64,000 nucleotides of DNA from Marinomonas aquimarina (GCF_900089755.1 NZ_FLOC01000013.1:56682-120681), one strand, 5' to 3'. Shown: positions 8,902 through 19,394, numbered from the stretch's first letter. A program made the numbers and translations. The notes: generated by a model not told the origin, from the letters alone.

Positions 8902-9876
8902 TTAGTGAGACATGTCCTGTTCCATCGCTTCAGGAGAAGAGAAAGAAACTGTTGTCGCACGACGGTTTAGCTGACGGTTAGCTTGAGTGTCGTTGCTCGC
9001 TACTGGGTGTGTTTCACCGTAACCCACTGTGTATAGACGGCTCGCGTCTACACCGTAGTCTTCTACAAGCAGTTTTGCTACAGCTTGAGCACGTTTTTCA
9101 GATAGTTCTTGGTTGTAGTCTTGTGCACCAGTTGAGTCTGCAAAGCCACGGACCTGAGCTACTTGCTCTGGGTGTGCAGCTAGGTGATCAGCGATGCTTT
9201 GTAGATCAGAGAATTCAGAGCTATCAACGTGTGCAGAGTCGAACGCGAATAGAATGTCGTATGGTAGTTCTGTTTTCACTGGCTCTGGCTCAACCATTGG
9301 CTCTGGCTCAACCACTGGTGCTGCGGCAACCATAGGGGCTGCTTTCTTCTTACCGAACGTGTACTGCAGACCCAATGTTGCTACTTGGTCTAGGTGATCG
9401 CCTTCAAGGTCATCGATTAGACGGTAGTCAGCACGTAGTGCGGTGTTTTCGCTTAGGGCGAACTTCAAACCACCACCGGCGTTTAGTTGCGTGTGGCCGT
9501 CACCGTGTAGGTCGTTGCTGTATTCTGTTGTACCCAAACCAGCTGCTAGATAAGGTGTAACGCTAGATTCGCTGAAGAAGCTGTATAGGCCGTCAAGACG
9601 GTACTGGTCAGCATCGATGCTTTGACCACCAGTTAGTTCAGAGTCTAGGTTCAGGTAAGTGAACTCCACTGCCCAAGGATTATCAAATTGGTAACCAAGG
9701 CTTAGGCCTAACGCACGATCATCTTCTAGGTCACGATTGTTGTCCGGTACAGAGTAACCAATCATTGGCGTAAGAGTGAAACCAGATACTGGCGCATCTG
9801 CCTGTGCCATAGTCGCCACGGCAGAGGCCGCAAGGATACTACTTAGAACTGCTGTTTTCTTAAAAATCTTAGACAT
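8902..9876 (-). CDS. OmpA/OprF-family outer membrane protein
   Basis: A signal peptide (cleavage expected after AQA at residue 26) precedes an eight-stranded beta-barrel of about 150 residues. A Pro/Glu hinge follows (VVEPEPMVEPEPVKTE), then a C-terminal OmpA peptidoglycan-binding domain with FAFDSAHVDSSE, the SDx- and NQELSEKRAQAV motif and GYGETHPVASNDT. The protein ties the outer membrane to the cell wall. At 324 aa it is OmpA/OprF sized. The strong AAGGAGAGAG ribosome site and 274 nt of upstream DNA fit a single, highly expressed gene. Confidence 0.93.
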   Translation of the reverse strand: MSKIFKKTAVLSSILAASAVATMAQADAPVSGFTLTPMIGYSVPDNNRDLEDDRALGLSLGYQFDNPWAVEFTYLNLDSELTGGQSIDADQYRLDGLYSFFSESSVTPYLAAGLGTTEYSNDLHGDGHTQLNAGGGLKFALSENTALRADYRLIDDLEGDHLDQVATLGLQYTFGKKKAAPMVAAAPVVEPEPMVEPEPVKTELPYDILFAFDSAHVDSSEFSDLQSIADHLAAHPEQVAQVRGFADSTGAQDYNQELSEKRAQAVAKLLVEDYGVDASRLYTVGYGETHPVASNDTQANRQLNRRATTVSFSSPEAMEQDMSH

Positions 9877-10150
9877 GTCTCTCTCCTTAGGGGAATGTCA
9901 CTGAGTGATAGCTTAAGTGTACATTAATTTTTTCAAATAAGACTGCGATATAAAAGTGCAAGAAGTGTCTGCTTTGTGCGGCTTTTAAAGCGTGTTTACG
10001 CAAAACTGACATTGATGCCCATCTTTACACAATCTCAAGTCGGCAACTGATTAGAATGCTTAAGGAAACTCGGTTTCAATTACACGACTTTTGCACGACT
10101 CTTGTTTCAGCATAGGCGAAAAAAGAGTCATTGCATAAAATGTGCAGGCT

Positions 10151-11203
10151 TTATCGTAAATTGGCGATGGCTTGCAGCATCGTCAGAAAGGCGTTGATTG
10201 AGGCGACGGACGCGGATTCGTGCATGGTATGGTAACCCGTGGTTGGAATCTGTAGCGTGGTGCCATCTACTAACCCGTTCGAGGCGGCGATGATACGACC
10301 CAGCTCAGTACTGCCCAATGAGCTAGGAGCCTGACCTGCCGCCAGCAGTTTTTCGTTTTCCGCTTCCACGTAACGATTTTTGTATAAATAGCTAAAACCA
10401 ATCTCTTCGCAGAATTGTTGCAGCAATGCCGTGCTGTCTGCGTTAAAGGAGGCGTTGGCATCTTTTTCACGCAACACCAACAGCTGCTGATTGGCGCTTT
10501 CGATGTCTGGGAAAGGACTGGTATCGACCACAAACAAGCGGTTTGTCGTACCACCGAAACGACGGAACCATTCCAATAGATAACGCCAGCTCTTACCGGC
10601 TTCTTCTTGCGCGGTAAAGAACGCGGTACCCTTAAAGCCTAAGCTAAATAGATGTACCAATGACGCGGCTGTGAGCACGTTATCAAGTTGACCTTCTAAG
10701 CGCTCTCCGTTCTTCGATAAGGTGTCTTCAAAAGCGACGGGGGTGCCCGCCACCACACCTTCTAACCCTTCCACTTCAAAGATTAAGTTATTACGAAACT
10801 CACAAATGTAGCCATTACGGATCATGCCTTTGCCACGATACACCCCAGACCAAGGCTCGTAAGCATAGACGCCTTCTTGGTTGAAACGCTCGGTGACCTT
10901 AGTCATCAGTTGTTCCGAGACCGAATTATTCAATAGATCGGTGCGGTTTGCTGAGACAAAGGCCGCATATTGGAATTCATTAGGCCCGGTACACACTAAT
11001 CCATGGCGGTCAATGTGTGCCGAAAACATGGTGCTAAAAGGATCGCTTCCTTGTGCGACTAAAACCCCTTCGTACCAGGTCACGTTCGCGCCGCGTTCTT
11101 CCAACTCACGTTGTAGAACTCGGAAAAAGGAGTGCTCAGCACCCACCACAGATGGGGCGCGAATGAGGCGTTTGAGTAGATCGATAAACTCTTCGTTTAA
11201 CAT
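10151..11203 (-). CDS. M42/M20-like metallopeptidase
   Basis: A cytoplasmic co-catalytic zinc peptidase of the M42-type fold. Likely metal and catalytic residues, by motif: H63 and D65 in SAHIDRHG, D174 in GQLDN, E200/E201 in TAQEEAG, D227 in VVDTSP and H328 in TMHES. The order and spacing are those of M42 aminopeptidases (glutamyl aminopeptidase / deblocking type). At 350 aa the length is normal. There is no signal peptide. It is transcribed alone and faces away from the DUF4856 gene. Substrate cannot be told from sequence. Confidence 0.82.
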   Translation of the reverse strand: MLNEEFIDLLKRLIRAPSVVGAEHSFFRVLQRELEERGANVTWYEGVLVAQGSDPFSTMFSAHIDRHGLVCTGPNEFQYAAFVSANRTDLLNNSVSEQLMTKVTERFNQEGVYAYEPWSGVYRGKGMIRNGYICEFRNNLIFEVEGLEGVVAGTPVAFEDTLSKNGERLEGQLDNVLTAASLVHLFSLGFKGTAFFTAQEEAGKSWRYLLEWFRRFGGTTNRLFVVDTSPFPDIESANQQLLVLREKDANASFNADSTALLQQFCEEIGFSYLYKNRYVEAENEKLLAAGQAPSSLGSTELGRIIAASNGLVDGTTLQIPTTGYHTMHESASVASINAFLTMLQAIANLR

Positions 11204-11540
11204 GCAGAGAGACCCTCAAGAATGCTGCATTAGAAGAATCCGATCATAGGTTTTTTTACTGATAAGAGAAGAAAATTGTGCGAGGTTTTCAGAACAATTC
11301 AATGCAATAATGTGGCTGATGATGACGTTATGGGTATAAGGGCTTGTTAGGGCGCGTATCCCTAAGGTTGCCATGAAAAATCTGTCTGTGAGCCAATGGT
11401 GCGATTTGCGTCAACCCTTCGGCTTTTTTTGCAACACATGATATTGATAATGGTTCTTATAATTGTTACTGTCTTTCAAATTAGCTAAATCTAATATAAT
11501 TGATAAAGTCAACTATCTTTAATTTGAGGGGGATATAACA
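11204..11540. other. Intergenic region with divergent promoters and a possible Fur site
   Basis: No gene is seen here. The right half is AT-rich and holds the Fur-like sequence described separately, a TATAAT at 11494-11499, and the ribosome site GAGGGGGAT before the DUF4856 start. The left part would hold the promoter of the minus-strand peptidase. Confidence 0.6.
11440..11466 (+). promoter_or_regulatory. Possible Fur box
   Basis: The stretch GATATTGATAATGGTTCTTA matches much of the Fur consensus (GATAAT repeats followed by an inverted half), with about 13-14 of 19 positions by eye. It lies about 80 nt upstream of the DUF4856 start, close to where RNA polymerase would bind. Iron control of this gene pair is therefore plausible but unproven. 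Confidence 0.4.
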
Positions 11541-12911
11541 ATGAAAAAAAGCCTACTTGCGATGCTTATCGCTGCAGGTGCGATGCAGGCAGGAGCCACA
11601 TCTTACGAATTTGATGTGACCTTAAAAGGCTATCAAGGTGACGCTACGTCATCGGTATCTTACTCTGGTCAGATTGCGCGTCATGCGTTGCACAACTCTT
11701 TGAAGAAAGTTGTCAGCCAAGGCGATGAAGCGGTAATGCTGCAATACCTATCTGGTACAGAAGACGGCCGTAAACTGTTAGACCCAGCAAGCAAGGATGG
11801 CTTTGCAATCAAGCAGTCTAGTATTGATGAACTGTCGAAAGGCAAAAACTTAGTGTCGAGTGCTTACGATGGTGTCATCACCGGTTGGCCAGGCAACCCA
11901 ACGGGCCAAGAACTGCTAGAGCAATTGGTTGCGCAAGCGGCACAAAGCAACCAAGGTTACGACCCTGTAAACGGCTACGATTACATCCAGTTGGTATCGA
12001 AATTTGCCATGGGTGCGGTGTTCTACAACAAAGCGGTGAATCACTACCTAGAAGAGAAGCTTGAAGCGGATCAGCATCCTAACAATGAAGCGTACAAAGC
12101 CGGTGTACCTTACACAGGCAAAGAGCACGTATGGGATGAAGCCTTCGGTTACTTTGGTGCGCCTGCGCACGGTTTGGAACTAACGCCTGAAGAAGTGGTG
12201 CAAATCACTAAGCAAAACCCAGAGTACTTCGCTAAAGCAGATGCCAATGGCGATGGTGTGGTGGATCTGAAGTCTGAAATGGCGTATGCCCACGCTTATT
12301 ACGCGGCGAGCATTGATGCGAGTGCAGGCACTAACTATTTCCATACTATCATGCAGGCGTTCGTGGATGGCCGCCAATTGATTAGCGATGCCAAAGGTGA
12401 GCGCTTAACGGATGCACAGCGTAGCGAGCTAAAAGCTTACGCAGCGACCATCGCCACAGCTTGGCAACAAGTGATTGCCGAAGCGGCCTTTAAGTACGCT
12501 GGCAGTGTCTACTCCGATCTTGAGAAAATCGCAGCCGTAGAAGAAGCGCACGGTGATGTGAGCAAATCCTTCCGTAACTACGTGAAGCATTGGGGCGAAT
12601 TGAAAGGCTTTGCCCTAGCGTTGGAAGCCGCAGGTCGTGACTTGGGCAATGCACAAGCCGGTCTTGACCGTCTTATCGGTTTCAGCCCAGTACTATTTGG
12701 TGACATGCAAGTCGTGGCGCAAGATGGTCAAGGTGGTTTCGTACAAGCGTCTAGTGGCAGCATGCAAGAGTACAAGCTGAACATGATCAAGGTACAAAAC
12801 CTACTGGCGCAAAGCTTTGACTTAAAAGCTAAGTTGAAAGACAAAACTGGCGGTATGAGCGATGTGCTTAAGCAGATCGATGCTGCGGGTCAGAGCGCTG
12901 AAAATGACTAA
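11541..12911 (+). CDS. Secreted DUF4856-family protein
   Basis: A signal peptide (MKKSLLAMLIAAGAMQAGA) is followed by a 435-residue mostly helical domain of the DUF4856 type. The segment SSVSYSGQIARHALHNSLKK near the N-terminus is typical. EHVWDEAFGYFG (195-206) resembles the GxHxxE-containing region of imelysin-type iron-regulated proteins, and DANGDGVVDLKSE (234-246) looks like one EF-hand loop. DUF4856 genes are often found next to imelysin-family genes, so a role in metal handling at the envelope is a reasonable inference. A membrane hydroxylase gene starts 31 nt later. A possible Fur site lies upstream. Confidence 0.82.
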   Translation: MKKSLLAMLIAAGAMQAGATSYEFDVTLKGYQGDATSSVSYSGQIARHALHNSLKKVVSQGDEAVMLQYLSGTEDGRKLLDPASKDGFAIKQSSIDELSKGKNLVSSAYDGVITGWPGNPTGQELLEQLVAQAAQSNQGYDPVNGYDYIQLVSKFAMGAVFYNKAVNHYLEEKLEADQHPNNEAYKAGVPYTGKEHVWDEAFGYFGAPAHGLELTPEEVVQITKQNPEYFAKADANGDGVVDLKSEMAYAHAYYAASIDASAGTNYFHTIMQAFVDGRQLISDAKGERLTDAQRSELKAYAATIATAWQQVIAEAAFKYAGSVYSDLEKIAAVEEAHGDVSKSFRNYVKHWGELKGFALALEAAGRDLGNAQAGLDRLIGFSPVLFGDMQVVAQDGQGGFVQASSGSMQEYKLNMIKVQNLLAQSFDLKAKLKDKTGGMSDVLKQIDAAGQSAEND

Positions 12912-12942
12912 CGACCGGATCTAACAGGGTAGATGGCGCATC

Positions 12943-13929
12943 ATGCTGGAAACCTTTGTTGTCTGGTTAGCAGACGAGCTGGCCGCGGCCAGCTCGTCTT
13001 TAGTCGATAGCAGTAAACGGGTATCACTGTGGTATCTGCTGTCGGCGGTCTTGTTTGCTTGGCTCGTGCTTTCCTTGCGCTATGGCGCGTTGGGCTGGGC
13101 GCGACTCAAGCCTTACCTCTCTTGGCGGGTCTGGTGGCACCGTTCCGCACGCACTGATTACCAGTTATGGCTCGCTAACCGTCTATTATTAGGCGTATTG
13201 ATTCCAAAAACCTTCACCCAAGCCGTGTGGGTCAGTTGGCTCTATTTCTATTGGCAGCAGCAGGGCTTTGGCGACCTGCAATTAGGTTGGTCTGACGCCA
13301 CCGTGGTGGTGTTATTCTCCCTGTGTTACTTCTTGGTGGATGACTTTTCTCGCTTCTTAGTGCATTGGGCGATGCATAAAACGCCTTGGTTGTGGGCGTT
13401 TCATCAGGTACACCACGGCGCCAAGGTACTGACGCCTTTTACCGTGTTTCGCACACACCCTATCGAAGGCCTGCTGTTCTTCCTACGTTCTATGGCCAGT
13501 CAAAGTCTAGTGATTAGTATTTTCCTAGTGGCGTTTCCAAATCAGGTCAGTCTCTGGCAAGTCTTTGGAGTCTTGATAACTACCTTTGTCTTTAATGTTT
13601 TAGGGGCTAACCTAAGACATTCAGGTGTTGCGTTGAGTTATGGATCCAAACTGGAAAAGTGGTTGATTTCGCCGGCGCAACATCAGGTGCATCATTCCGT
13701 GGCGCGACAACACTATGACCGCAATTTTGGTGTGACCCTAGCACTTTGGGACAGGCTTTTTGGTAGCTGGCATCCAGGCAATGACGATCAAACGCTTCGC
13801 TACGGCACCGGTCAAGCTATTGATGAGATGGGTATGTTAGGGCAATGGCTAGAGCCATTTAGGAGTCTGTTTCAAACGCTGCAAAGGCGTACTAAACAAC
13901 GGCTTAAATTGAGGCTAAGAGGCAAATAA
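12943..13929 (+). CDS. Membrane fatty acid hydroxylase / sterol desaturase family protein
   Basis: An integral membrane di-iron enzyme of the fatty acid hydroxylase superfamily. Hydrophobic segments lie near 30-48, 78-102, 118-140 and 175-220. The histidine clusters that bind the two irons are present: H141-x3-H145, H154-x2-H157-H158, H226 and H247-x2-H250-H251. It likely hydroxylates or desaturates a lipid in the inner membrane; the substrate is not known. The ATG follows the DUF4856 stop by 31 nt, so the two are probably co-transcribed. An iron enzyme behind a possible Fur site would fit. A terminator overlaps its stop codon. Confidence 0.88.
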   Translation: MLETFVVWLADELAAASSSLVDSSKRVSLWYLLSAVLFAWLVLSLRYGALGWARLKPYLSWRVWWHRSARTDYQLWLANRLLLGVLIPKTFTQAVWVSWLYFYWQQQGFGDLQLGWSDATVVVLFSLCYFLVDDFSRFLVHWAMHKTPWLWAFHQVHHGAKVLTPFTVFRTHPIEGLLFFLRSMASQSLVISIFLVAFPNQVSLWQVFGVLITTFVFNVLGANLRHSGVALSYGSKLEKWLISPAQHQVHHSVARQHYDRNFGVTLALWDRLFGSWHPGNDDQTLRYGTGQAIDEMGMLGQWLEPFRSLFQTLQRRTKQRLKLRLRGK

Positions 13930-13965
13930 AAAGACCATTTGGGGGAGCCCAAATGGTCTTTTTTA
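13928..13965. terminator. Bidirectional intrinsic terminator
   Basis: AAAAAGACCATTTGGG pairs with CCCAAATGGTCTTTTT around a GGAG loop (13944-13947), with T-rich ends on both strands. It serves the hydroxylase gene on the plus strand and the symporter gene on the minus strand, and starts inside the hydroxylase stop codon. Confidence 0.93.
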
Positions 13966-13986
13966 TAATGGATCAAAGCGCTCGGC

Positions 13987-15489
13987 TTATTTCTGCTGTT
14001 GCTTTTCTTCTAAGCGTTTTTCCCAGAAGTCCGCTCCTTCAATGCCTAATGCTTTCGGATCGAAGGTGTACTCTTCAACCCCCGCGGCTTTTTGGTCTTC
14101 GTAGTCTTTTAGCGCTTTCATGGTCGGGCGCGCCATAAAGAAGATCACGATGATACCGACGATGTTTAACCATGCCATCAAGCCCACACCCACGTCACCT
14201 AGATTCCAGATGTAGCCTGCTGTGTTGACGGTACCGTAAGCGACCATAAACATGATCAGCAGTTTTACAAAAGTAAGCGGCACATGCAGTTTTAGGGCAC
14301 GGCGTAGGTAAGCAACGTTGGTTTCAGCAATGTAGTAGTACGCCAAAATCGTGGTAAAGGCGAAGAAGAACAAAGCAATGCCGACGAACGCTGAGCCAAA
14401 GTTACCAAAGATGCTCTGTAGGGCCATCTGCGTAAAGGCTGGCGAAGCAATGATCACATCAGCCGGTATGTTTTGCACGATAAATTGACCGTCAGGCAAA
14501 GCGCCTTGGACGTTGTATTGCTGCGTAATCAAGATCATCAGCGCGGTAGCGGTACACACAAACAGAGTGTCCACGTATACAGAGAAAGCTTGTACTAGAC
14601 CCTGTTGTGCAGGGTGCTGCACTTCGGCTGCGGCCGCCGCGTGAGGGCCTGTACCCTGACCGGCTTCGTTGGAGTAAACACCACGTTTTACACCCCAGCC
14701 GATCGCTGCCCCAAAGCCTGCTTGCGCGGTAAAGGCATCAGACACAATCATCGCAAAAATGCCGGGTACTTGATCCAAGTTTAGGAAGACCACGATCAAG
14801 GCCATGATGATGTAGCCCATGGCCATGAATGGCACGATGATCTGAGTAAAGTTGGCAATACGCTTGATACCGCCGAAAATGATGAAGGCCAATACTACTA
14901 GGATGACTGCCAATGCCACTATTTTCGTGGTGCCAACTTCACCAAAGGTGGTTTGAATCAAGTCACCAGGGCCGAATACCTGAGCCACCGCATTGCCCAC
15001 TGAGTTGGCCTGAATGCCCGGTAAGAAGACACCGCAGGCAATGATCGAAGCAAGCGCAAACAACACGCCCAGCCACTTCATACGCAGGCCTCTTTCAAAG
15101 TAGTAAGCAGGGCCACCACGGTACTGGCCGTTGTCATTGATTTTGTAGATTTGACCCAGTGTGGATTCGGCGTAAGCGGTGCTGGCACCTAGAAAGGCAA
15201 CGACCCACATCCAGAATACGGCGCCGGGACCACCAAAGCCGATGGCTGCGGCAACGCCGGCGATATTACCGGTACCAACACGACCTGAAAGAGATACCGC
15301 TAAGGCTTGGAACGAAGAGATGCCTTTTTCAGATGGCGTTGAGTTAAACAGCAGCGACCACATCTCTTTGAAGTGTCGCACTTGCGCGAAGCGCGTCAAA
15401 ATGGAGTAGAACAAACCGGCGCCAAGGCACAAGTAGATGAGAGCAGGACTCCAGATGATTCCGTTGAGGAAATCAATGAATGCTTGCAT
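13987..15489 (-). CDS. Sodium:alanine (amino acid) symporter, AGCS family
   Basis: A 500-aa multi-span membrane transporter of the alanine/glycine:cation symporter family. The N-terminal signature FQALAVSLSGRVGTGNIAGVA and the GxGP/GGPGAVFWMW segment are diagnostic, and about ten hydrophobic helices follow. The sequence GVKRGVYSNEAGQGTGP is the other family hallmark. It imports alanine or glycine (perhaps glutamine) with Na+, which suits a marine cell. CAGGAGAACTGC precedes the ATG. The C-terminal tail is charged and Glu/Lys/Gln-rich. Confidence 0.95.
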   Translation of the reverse strand: MQAFIDFLNGIIWSPALIYLCLGAGLFYSILTRFAQVRHFKEMWSLLFNSTPSEKGISSFQALAVSLSGRVGTGNIAGVAAAIGFGGPGAVFWMWVVAFLGASTAYAESTLGQIYKINDNGQYRGGPAYYFERGLRMKWLGVLFALASIIACGVFLPGIQANSVGNAVAQVFGPGDLIQTTFGEVGTTKIVALAVILVVLAFIIFGGIKRIANFTQIIVPFMAMGYIIMALIVVFLNLDQVPGIFAMIVSDAFTAQAGFGAAIGWGVKRGVYSNEAGQGTGPHAAAAAEVQHPAQQGLVQAFSVYVDTLFVCTATALMILITQQYNVQGALPDGQFIVQNIPADVIIASPAFTQMALQSIFGNFGSAFVGIALFFFAFTTILAYYYIAETNVAYLRRALKLHVPLTFVKLLIMFMVAYGTVNTAGYIWNLGDVGVGLMAWLNIVGIIVIFFMARPTMKALKDYEDQKAAGVEEYTFDPKALGIEGADFWEKRLEEKQQQK

Positions 15490-15902
15490 AGCAGTTCTCC
15501 TGTGATAATCGCTCTTTGAGCGTTTCTAATTGTTAGATGCTGGTTGTCGCCAGCTCAATAGGAAAATTTTAGTTTATGGCCGTCACAAAGGTGACATTGT
15601 GTAAACTTATAGATGCATTTAGCACAAGTTGTGTAAATGAAAGGGTCGAATCTAACATGCTGCCTACCCTTTGAACATTTGACTATTTGGTACGCTGTGT
15701 TGCTAGTTGACGCTATATGGGTGACAAATAGTGCTCTAGGTGAGAGCTGGGAGAGATGCGGTGAAAGCCTTGTGTGTGGGAATATTATTTCATTTAAGTA
15801 AATAAAAAGTTGCTTTTTAGGTTATTTATTATCAACGGAGCTAGGTCTAATATTTCTCCATCCGCTATTTAGCGCACCACGAATTTGTTCTAGGAGTCCC
15901 AT
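15490..15902. other. Intergenic region between divergent genes
   Basis: 413 nt without a supported gene. It is AT-rich and must hold the divergent promoters of the symporter and the dioxygenase. Two copies of GTGTAAA about 35 nt apart (near 15598 and 15632) are the only repetition seen. The dioxygenase ribosome site lies at the right end (TAGGAG). Confidence 0.5.
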
Positions 15903-16691
15903 ATGTCTAACGTCGCTTTTGTTTCTCACGGTGGTGGTCCAATGCCGGTATTGGGGGATCCTAGCCACGCGCAATTGGTATCCACATTGCGAGATCTCAC
16001 CCAGCAATTGCCAGCGCAGCCGTCTGTGATCGTGATGATCAGTGCTCACTGGGAAACGACGGATTTTGAAATCACTGCTGGCGCCAATCCAGATTTGATC
16101 TATGACTACTATGGGTTCCCTGATGAATCCTACCAGCTGCAATATCCAGCCCCTGGTGCGCCGCAACTGGCGCGTGATATCGCGGCAAAAATGGCGGCGG
16201 CGGGCAGCCACGTTCGTTTGAATGAAGCTCGTGGTTTTGACCACGGCATGTTTATCCCGCTGATGCTGATGTACCCAGAAGCCAACATTCCTGTGCTGCA
16301 GATTTCCTTGGCCAGCTCTTTGAACCCAGTACAGCATTGGCAGTTTGGTGAGCAACTGGCCAAGGTGTTACCAGAGGATGCCTTGGTGATTGGTTCAGGT
16401 TTTAGTTTTCACAACATGCGTACTTTCTTTGCCCCGAAAACGGCACAAATTAACCATGATGTGCATGCCTTTCAGACGTGGTTGGACGACACCGTCACGG
16501 CAGCGGATGTGAGCTTAGACGATGCCAAAGCGCGTTGGGCCAAATGGGCCAGCGTGGAAGGTGGCCGTTTCTGTCACCCACGTGAAGAACACTTGATTCC
16601 TCTGATCGTGTGTCATGCGGTTGCGCAGAAGCAAGGGGCTTCGATTCCGTTCACGGCACTGGACGTGGAAGCACGCCACTTTATTTGGTAA
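15903..16691 (+). CDS. ygiD: 4,5-DOPA extradiol dioxygenase-like protein (LigB superfamily)
   Basis: Class III extradiol ring-cleavage dioxygenase of the YgiD/DODA family, 262 aa like E. coli YgiD. Probable metal ligands H9 (VSHGGGPMP) and H49 (SAHWE) are present, and later histidines at 114 (FDHG) and 170 (SFHN) are conserved in the family. YgiD opens L-DOPA and related catechols in vitro; the natural substrate is not known. TAGGAGTCCCAT precedes the ATG. It is a single gene with its own terminator. Confidence 0.92.
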   Translation: MSNVAFVSHGGGPMPVLGDPSHAQLVSTLRDLTQQLPAQPSVIVMISAHWETTDFEITAGANPDLIYDYYGFPDESYQLQYPAPGAPQLARDIAAKMAAAGSHVRLNEARGFDHGMFIPLMLMYPEANIPVLQISLASSLNPVQHWQFGEQLAKVLPEDALVIGSGFSFHNMRTFFAPKTAQINHDVHAFQTWLDDTVTAADVSLDDAKARWAKWASVEGGRFCHPREEHLIPLIVCHAVAQKQGASIPFTALDVEARHFIW

Positions 16692-16726
16692 GCGTTTCTG
16701 AACAAGGTTCCCTCCTTGATGATTGG

Positions 16727-16756
16727 GCCGACTCTATGGAGTCGGCTTTTTTTTTG
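16727..16756 (+). terminator. Intrinsic terminator after the dioxygenase gene
   Basis: GCCGACTC (16727-16734) pairs with GAGTCGGC (16739-16746) around a TATG loop, followed by nine T residues. Confidence 0.93.
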
Positions 16757-16898
16757 CATAGCTTTTTTTGCATAGAGAAGTGAAGTAGGTAACACTCCCG
16801 TGGGTGTGCCCATGCCGCCAGTGAGGCGTCGCAATGGCGTTGCAACATAGCGCCCATACAATGCACTCATCACCTTTCCAATTTAGAGGACGATAGCA

Positions 16899-19376
16899 AT
16901 GCCGACCCCATCAGAACAGCTATCCACGGCCAAGATGGCTTCCTGCCTTGAACTGAAACAGGGCATCTTGTACCACATGCGCTACACCTTGGCACTGCGT
17001 GCCGAGCAAGCCAGTCACCGTGATTGGTGGTTATGTTTGTCTCTGGCCGTACGTGATCGCATTATCGATGATATGGTGTTGACGCAAACCCGCCATAACG
17101 AAGATAACGTACGTCGTCTGTATTACCTATCAATGGAGTACTTGATGGGGCGTATGCTGGTGAATAACGTCCACAACGTGCGGGTGTTTGAGGAAGCACA
17201 GCAGGCCATCAGTGAACTGGGCCTCTCGTGGCATGAGGTCTGTGATGAAGAAATGGACATGGGACTTGGCAATGGTGGGTTAGGGCGATTAGCGGCGTGC
17301 TTCCTCGATTCCTTAGCCACCTTAGACCTGCCGGCAGTAGGTTATGGCATCTACTATGAGTTTGGTCTGTTTAAGCAAGATTTTCATCATGGCAAGCAAG
17401 TTGAGCACCCGGATACTTGGATCAACTATGGCACCCCATGGGAGTTGATTCGTCCAGAGTACGCACAAACCATTCAGTTTTATGGTCGTGTGGAGGCGTC
17501 TTACGACAGCTTTGGTAACTATCACCCACGTTGGGTGGATACCAAAAACGTGCTCGGTATTCCCCATGATATTCCGGTCGCGGGCTACGACACCAAAACC
17601 GTGAACTTCCTACGCTTGTGGTCTTCCCGTTCCACCGAAGACTTTGATCTGGATGAGTTTAATAAGGGTGACTACGTGGAAGCGGTGCGCTCTAAAGCCA
17701 TCGGCGAAACCATTTCTAAGGTGCTGTATCCCAACGATAAAAACGAAAATGGTAAAGAGCTGCGCTTGGTGCAACAGTACTTCTTTGTCGCCTGTTCACT
17801 GGCGGATATTATGCGTCGCTTCGAACGTAACAATGGCTCGGATTGGGATCAGTTACCGGAAAAAGCCGCCATCCAATTAAACGATACGCACCCTGCCATT
17901 GCGGTGGTGGAGTTGATGCGCATCTTGGTCGATGACAAACGCCTGCATTGGGACCACGCTTGGTCCTTGGTAACGCGTATTTTTGCCTACACCAACCACA
18001 CCTTGCTACCAGAGGCATTAGAAACCTGGAGCGTAGGGCTGTTTGAAAAAGTCTTACCGCGTCACCTGCAGCTGATCTATGAGATCAACTATCGCTTTAT
18101 GGAGCAGGTCGAACAGCGTTGGCCGGGCCGTGATGATATCAAAACGGAGCTTTCCATCATTCAAGAGGGCCAGCACAAGATGGTGCGCATGGCGCATCTG
18201 GCCGTGGTTGGTAGCCATAAGGTCAATGGTGTTGCGGCGCTGCATTCGGAGTTATTGAAAACCGACCTGTTTGCCCGCTTCCATGAATTCTACCCAGACA
18301 AGCTGACCAACAAAACCAATGGCATTACCCCACGCCGCTGGTTGCTTAACTGCAACCTTGGCCTAGGCCAGTTGTTTGAACAATATGGCATTGAAAAGGA
18401 CTGGCCCAAGAACCTCGAACGGTTACGTAAATTGGAAGAATTTGCGGAGGATGAGGACTTTCAGTTGGCGTTTATGGCGATTAAGCACCAGAACAAACAG
18501 CGTTTGGCGGACGTGATTCAGGCGGAGTGCGGTGTCGAAGTCGATCCAAATGCCATGTTTGATGTGCAAATCAAACGTCTGCACGAATACAAGCGTCAGC
18601 ATCTGAGTCTGTTGAATATTTTAACCCTGTACCATCGTCTATTGAACGACCCAGATCTCGACATTGTGCCGCGCGTGTTTATTTTTGGCGCGAAGGCGGC
18701 GCCTGGGTATGCCTTGGCGAAAACCATTATCCATGCCATCAATGCGGTGGCGGATGTGATCAACAACGATCAACGTATTCGCGGCAAGTTAAAGGTAGTG
18801 TTTTTGCCCAACTACCGTGTCTCACTAGCAGCTAAGATCATTCCAGCGGCGGATTTGTCGGAGCAGATCTCCACGGCCGGTAAGGAGGCATCCGGTACGG
18901 GCAATATGAAGTTGGCGCTGAATGGAGCCTTGACCATTGGTACCTTGGATGGCGCTAATGTGGAGATCAAGGAAGAGGTGGGCGATGACAACATCTTTAT
19001 CTTTGGTTTACAGGTAGACGATGTGCAAGCGCTGGATCGTCATGGCTATAACCCTTATGACTACTATCATGGGGATGAAGAGCTGAAAAACGCGCTAGAT
19101 TGGCTCTGTTCGGGCTACTTTTGTCCCCATGAGCCGCATGCCTTTGATGACATTCGCACGACCTTATTGGAACATGGCGACCGCTTTAAAGTGCTGGCCG
19201 ATTATCGTGCTTATATTGATTGTCAGGAGCGGGTATCAGAAGCCTACCGTGATCAATCCCGTTGGGCAAAGATGGCGATTTTAAATACTGCACGGATGGC
19301 GAAGTTTTCATCGGATCGTACCATTCAAGAGTACGCCGATGAAATCTGGCATTTACCCGCCTGTCCGATCGCCTAA
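16899..19376 (+). CDS. glgP: Glycogen/maltodextrin phosphorylase
   Basis: An 825-aa GT35 phosphorylase that releases glucose-1-phosphate from alpha-1,4-glucans. The PLP Schiff-base lysine is K671 in [20 protein letters not shown]. The N-terminal [11 protein letters not shown] and [17 protein letters not shown] motifs and the [11 protein letters not shown] and KRLHEYKRQ motifs are complete. The GAGGACGATAGC ribosome site fixes the start. No other glycogen gene is near, so it could act on glycogen or on maltodextrin; sequence alone does not separate GlgP from MalP. Confidence 0.96.
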   Translation: MPTPSEQLSTAKMASCLELKQGILYHMRYTLALRAEQASHRDWWLCLSLAVRDRIIDDMVLTQTRHNEDNVRRLYYLSMEYLMGRMLVNNVHNVRVFEEAQQAISELGLSWHEVCDEEMDMGLGNGGLGRLAACFLDSLATLDLPAVGYGIYYEFGLFKQDFHHGKQVEHPDTWINYGTPWELIRPEYAQTIQFYGRVEASYDSFGNYHPRWVDTKNVLGIPHDIPVAGYDTKTVNFLRLWSSRSTEDFDLDEFNKGDYVEAVRSKAIGETISKVLYPNDKNENGKELRLVQQYFFVACSLADIMRRFERNNGSDWDQLPEKAAIQLNDTHPAIAVVELMRILVDDKRLHWDHAWSLVTRIFAYTNHTLLPEALETWSVGLFEKVLPRHLQLIYEINYRFMEQVEQRWPGRDDIKTELSIIQEGQHKMVRMAHLAVVGSHKVNGVAALHSELLKTDLFARFHEFYPDKLTNKTNGITPRRWLLNCNLGLGQLFEQYGIEKDWPKNLERLRKLEEFAEDEDFQLAFMAIKHQNKQRLADVIQAECGVEVDPNAMFDVQIKRLHEYKRQHLSLLNILTLYHRLLNDPDLDIVPRVFIFGAKAAPGYALAKTIIHAINAVADVINNDQRIRGKLKVVFLPNYRVSLAAKIIPAADLSEQISTAGKEASGTGNMKLALNGALTIGTLDGANVEIKEEVGDDNIFIFGLQVDDVQALDRHGYNPYDYYHGDEELKNALDWLCSGYFCPHEPHAFDDIRTTLLEHGDRFKVLADYRAYIDCQERVSEAYRDQSRWAKMAILNTARMAKFSSDRTIQEYADEIWHLPACPIA

Positions 19377-19394
19377 TCACTGGGCGATTGAGGG

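Noticed and set aside
15822..16355. A 177-codon minus-strand open frame opposite the DOPA dioxygenase-like gene
   Set aside because: It is the shadow of the plus-strand gene, whose product has clear motifs; the minus-strand peptide is rich in Arg/His/Gln without a family.
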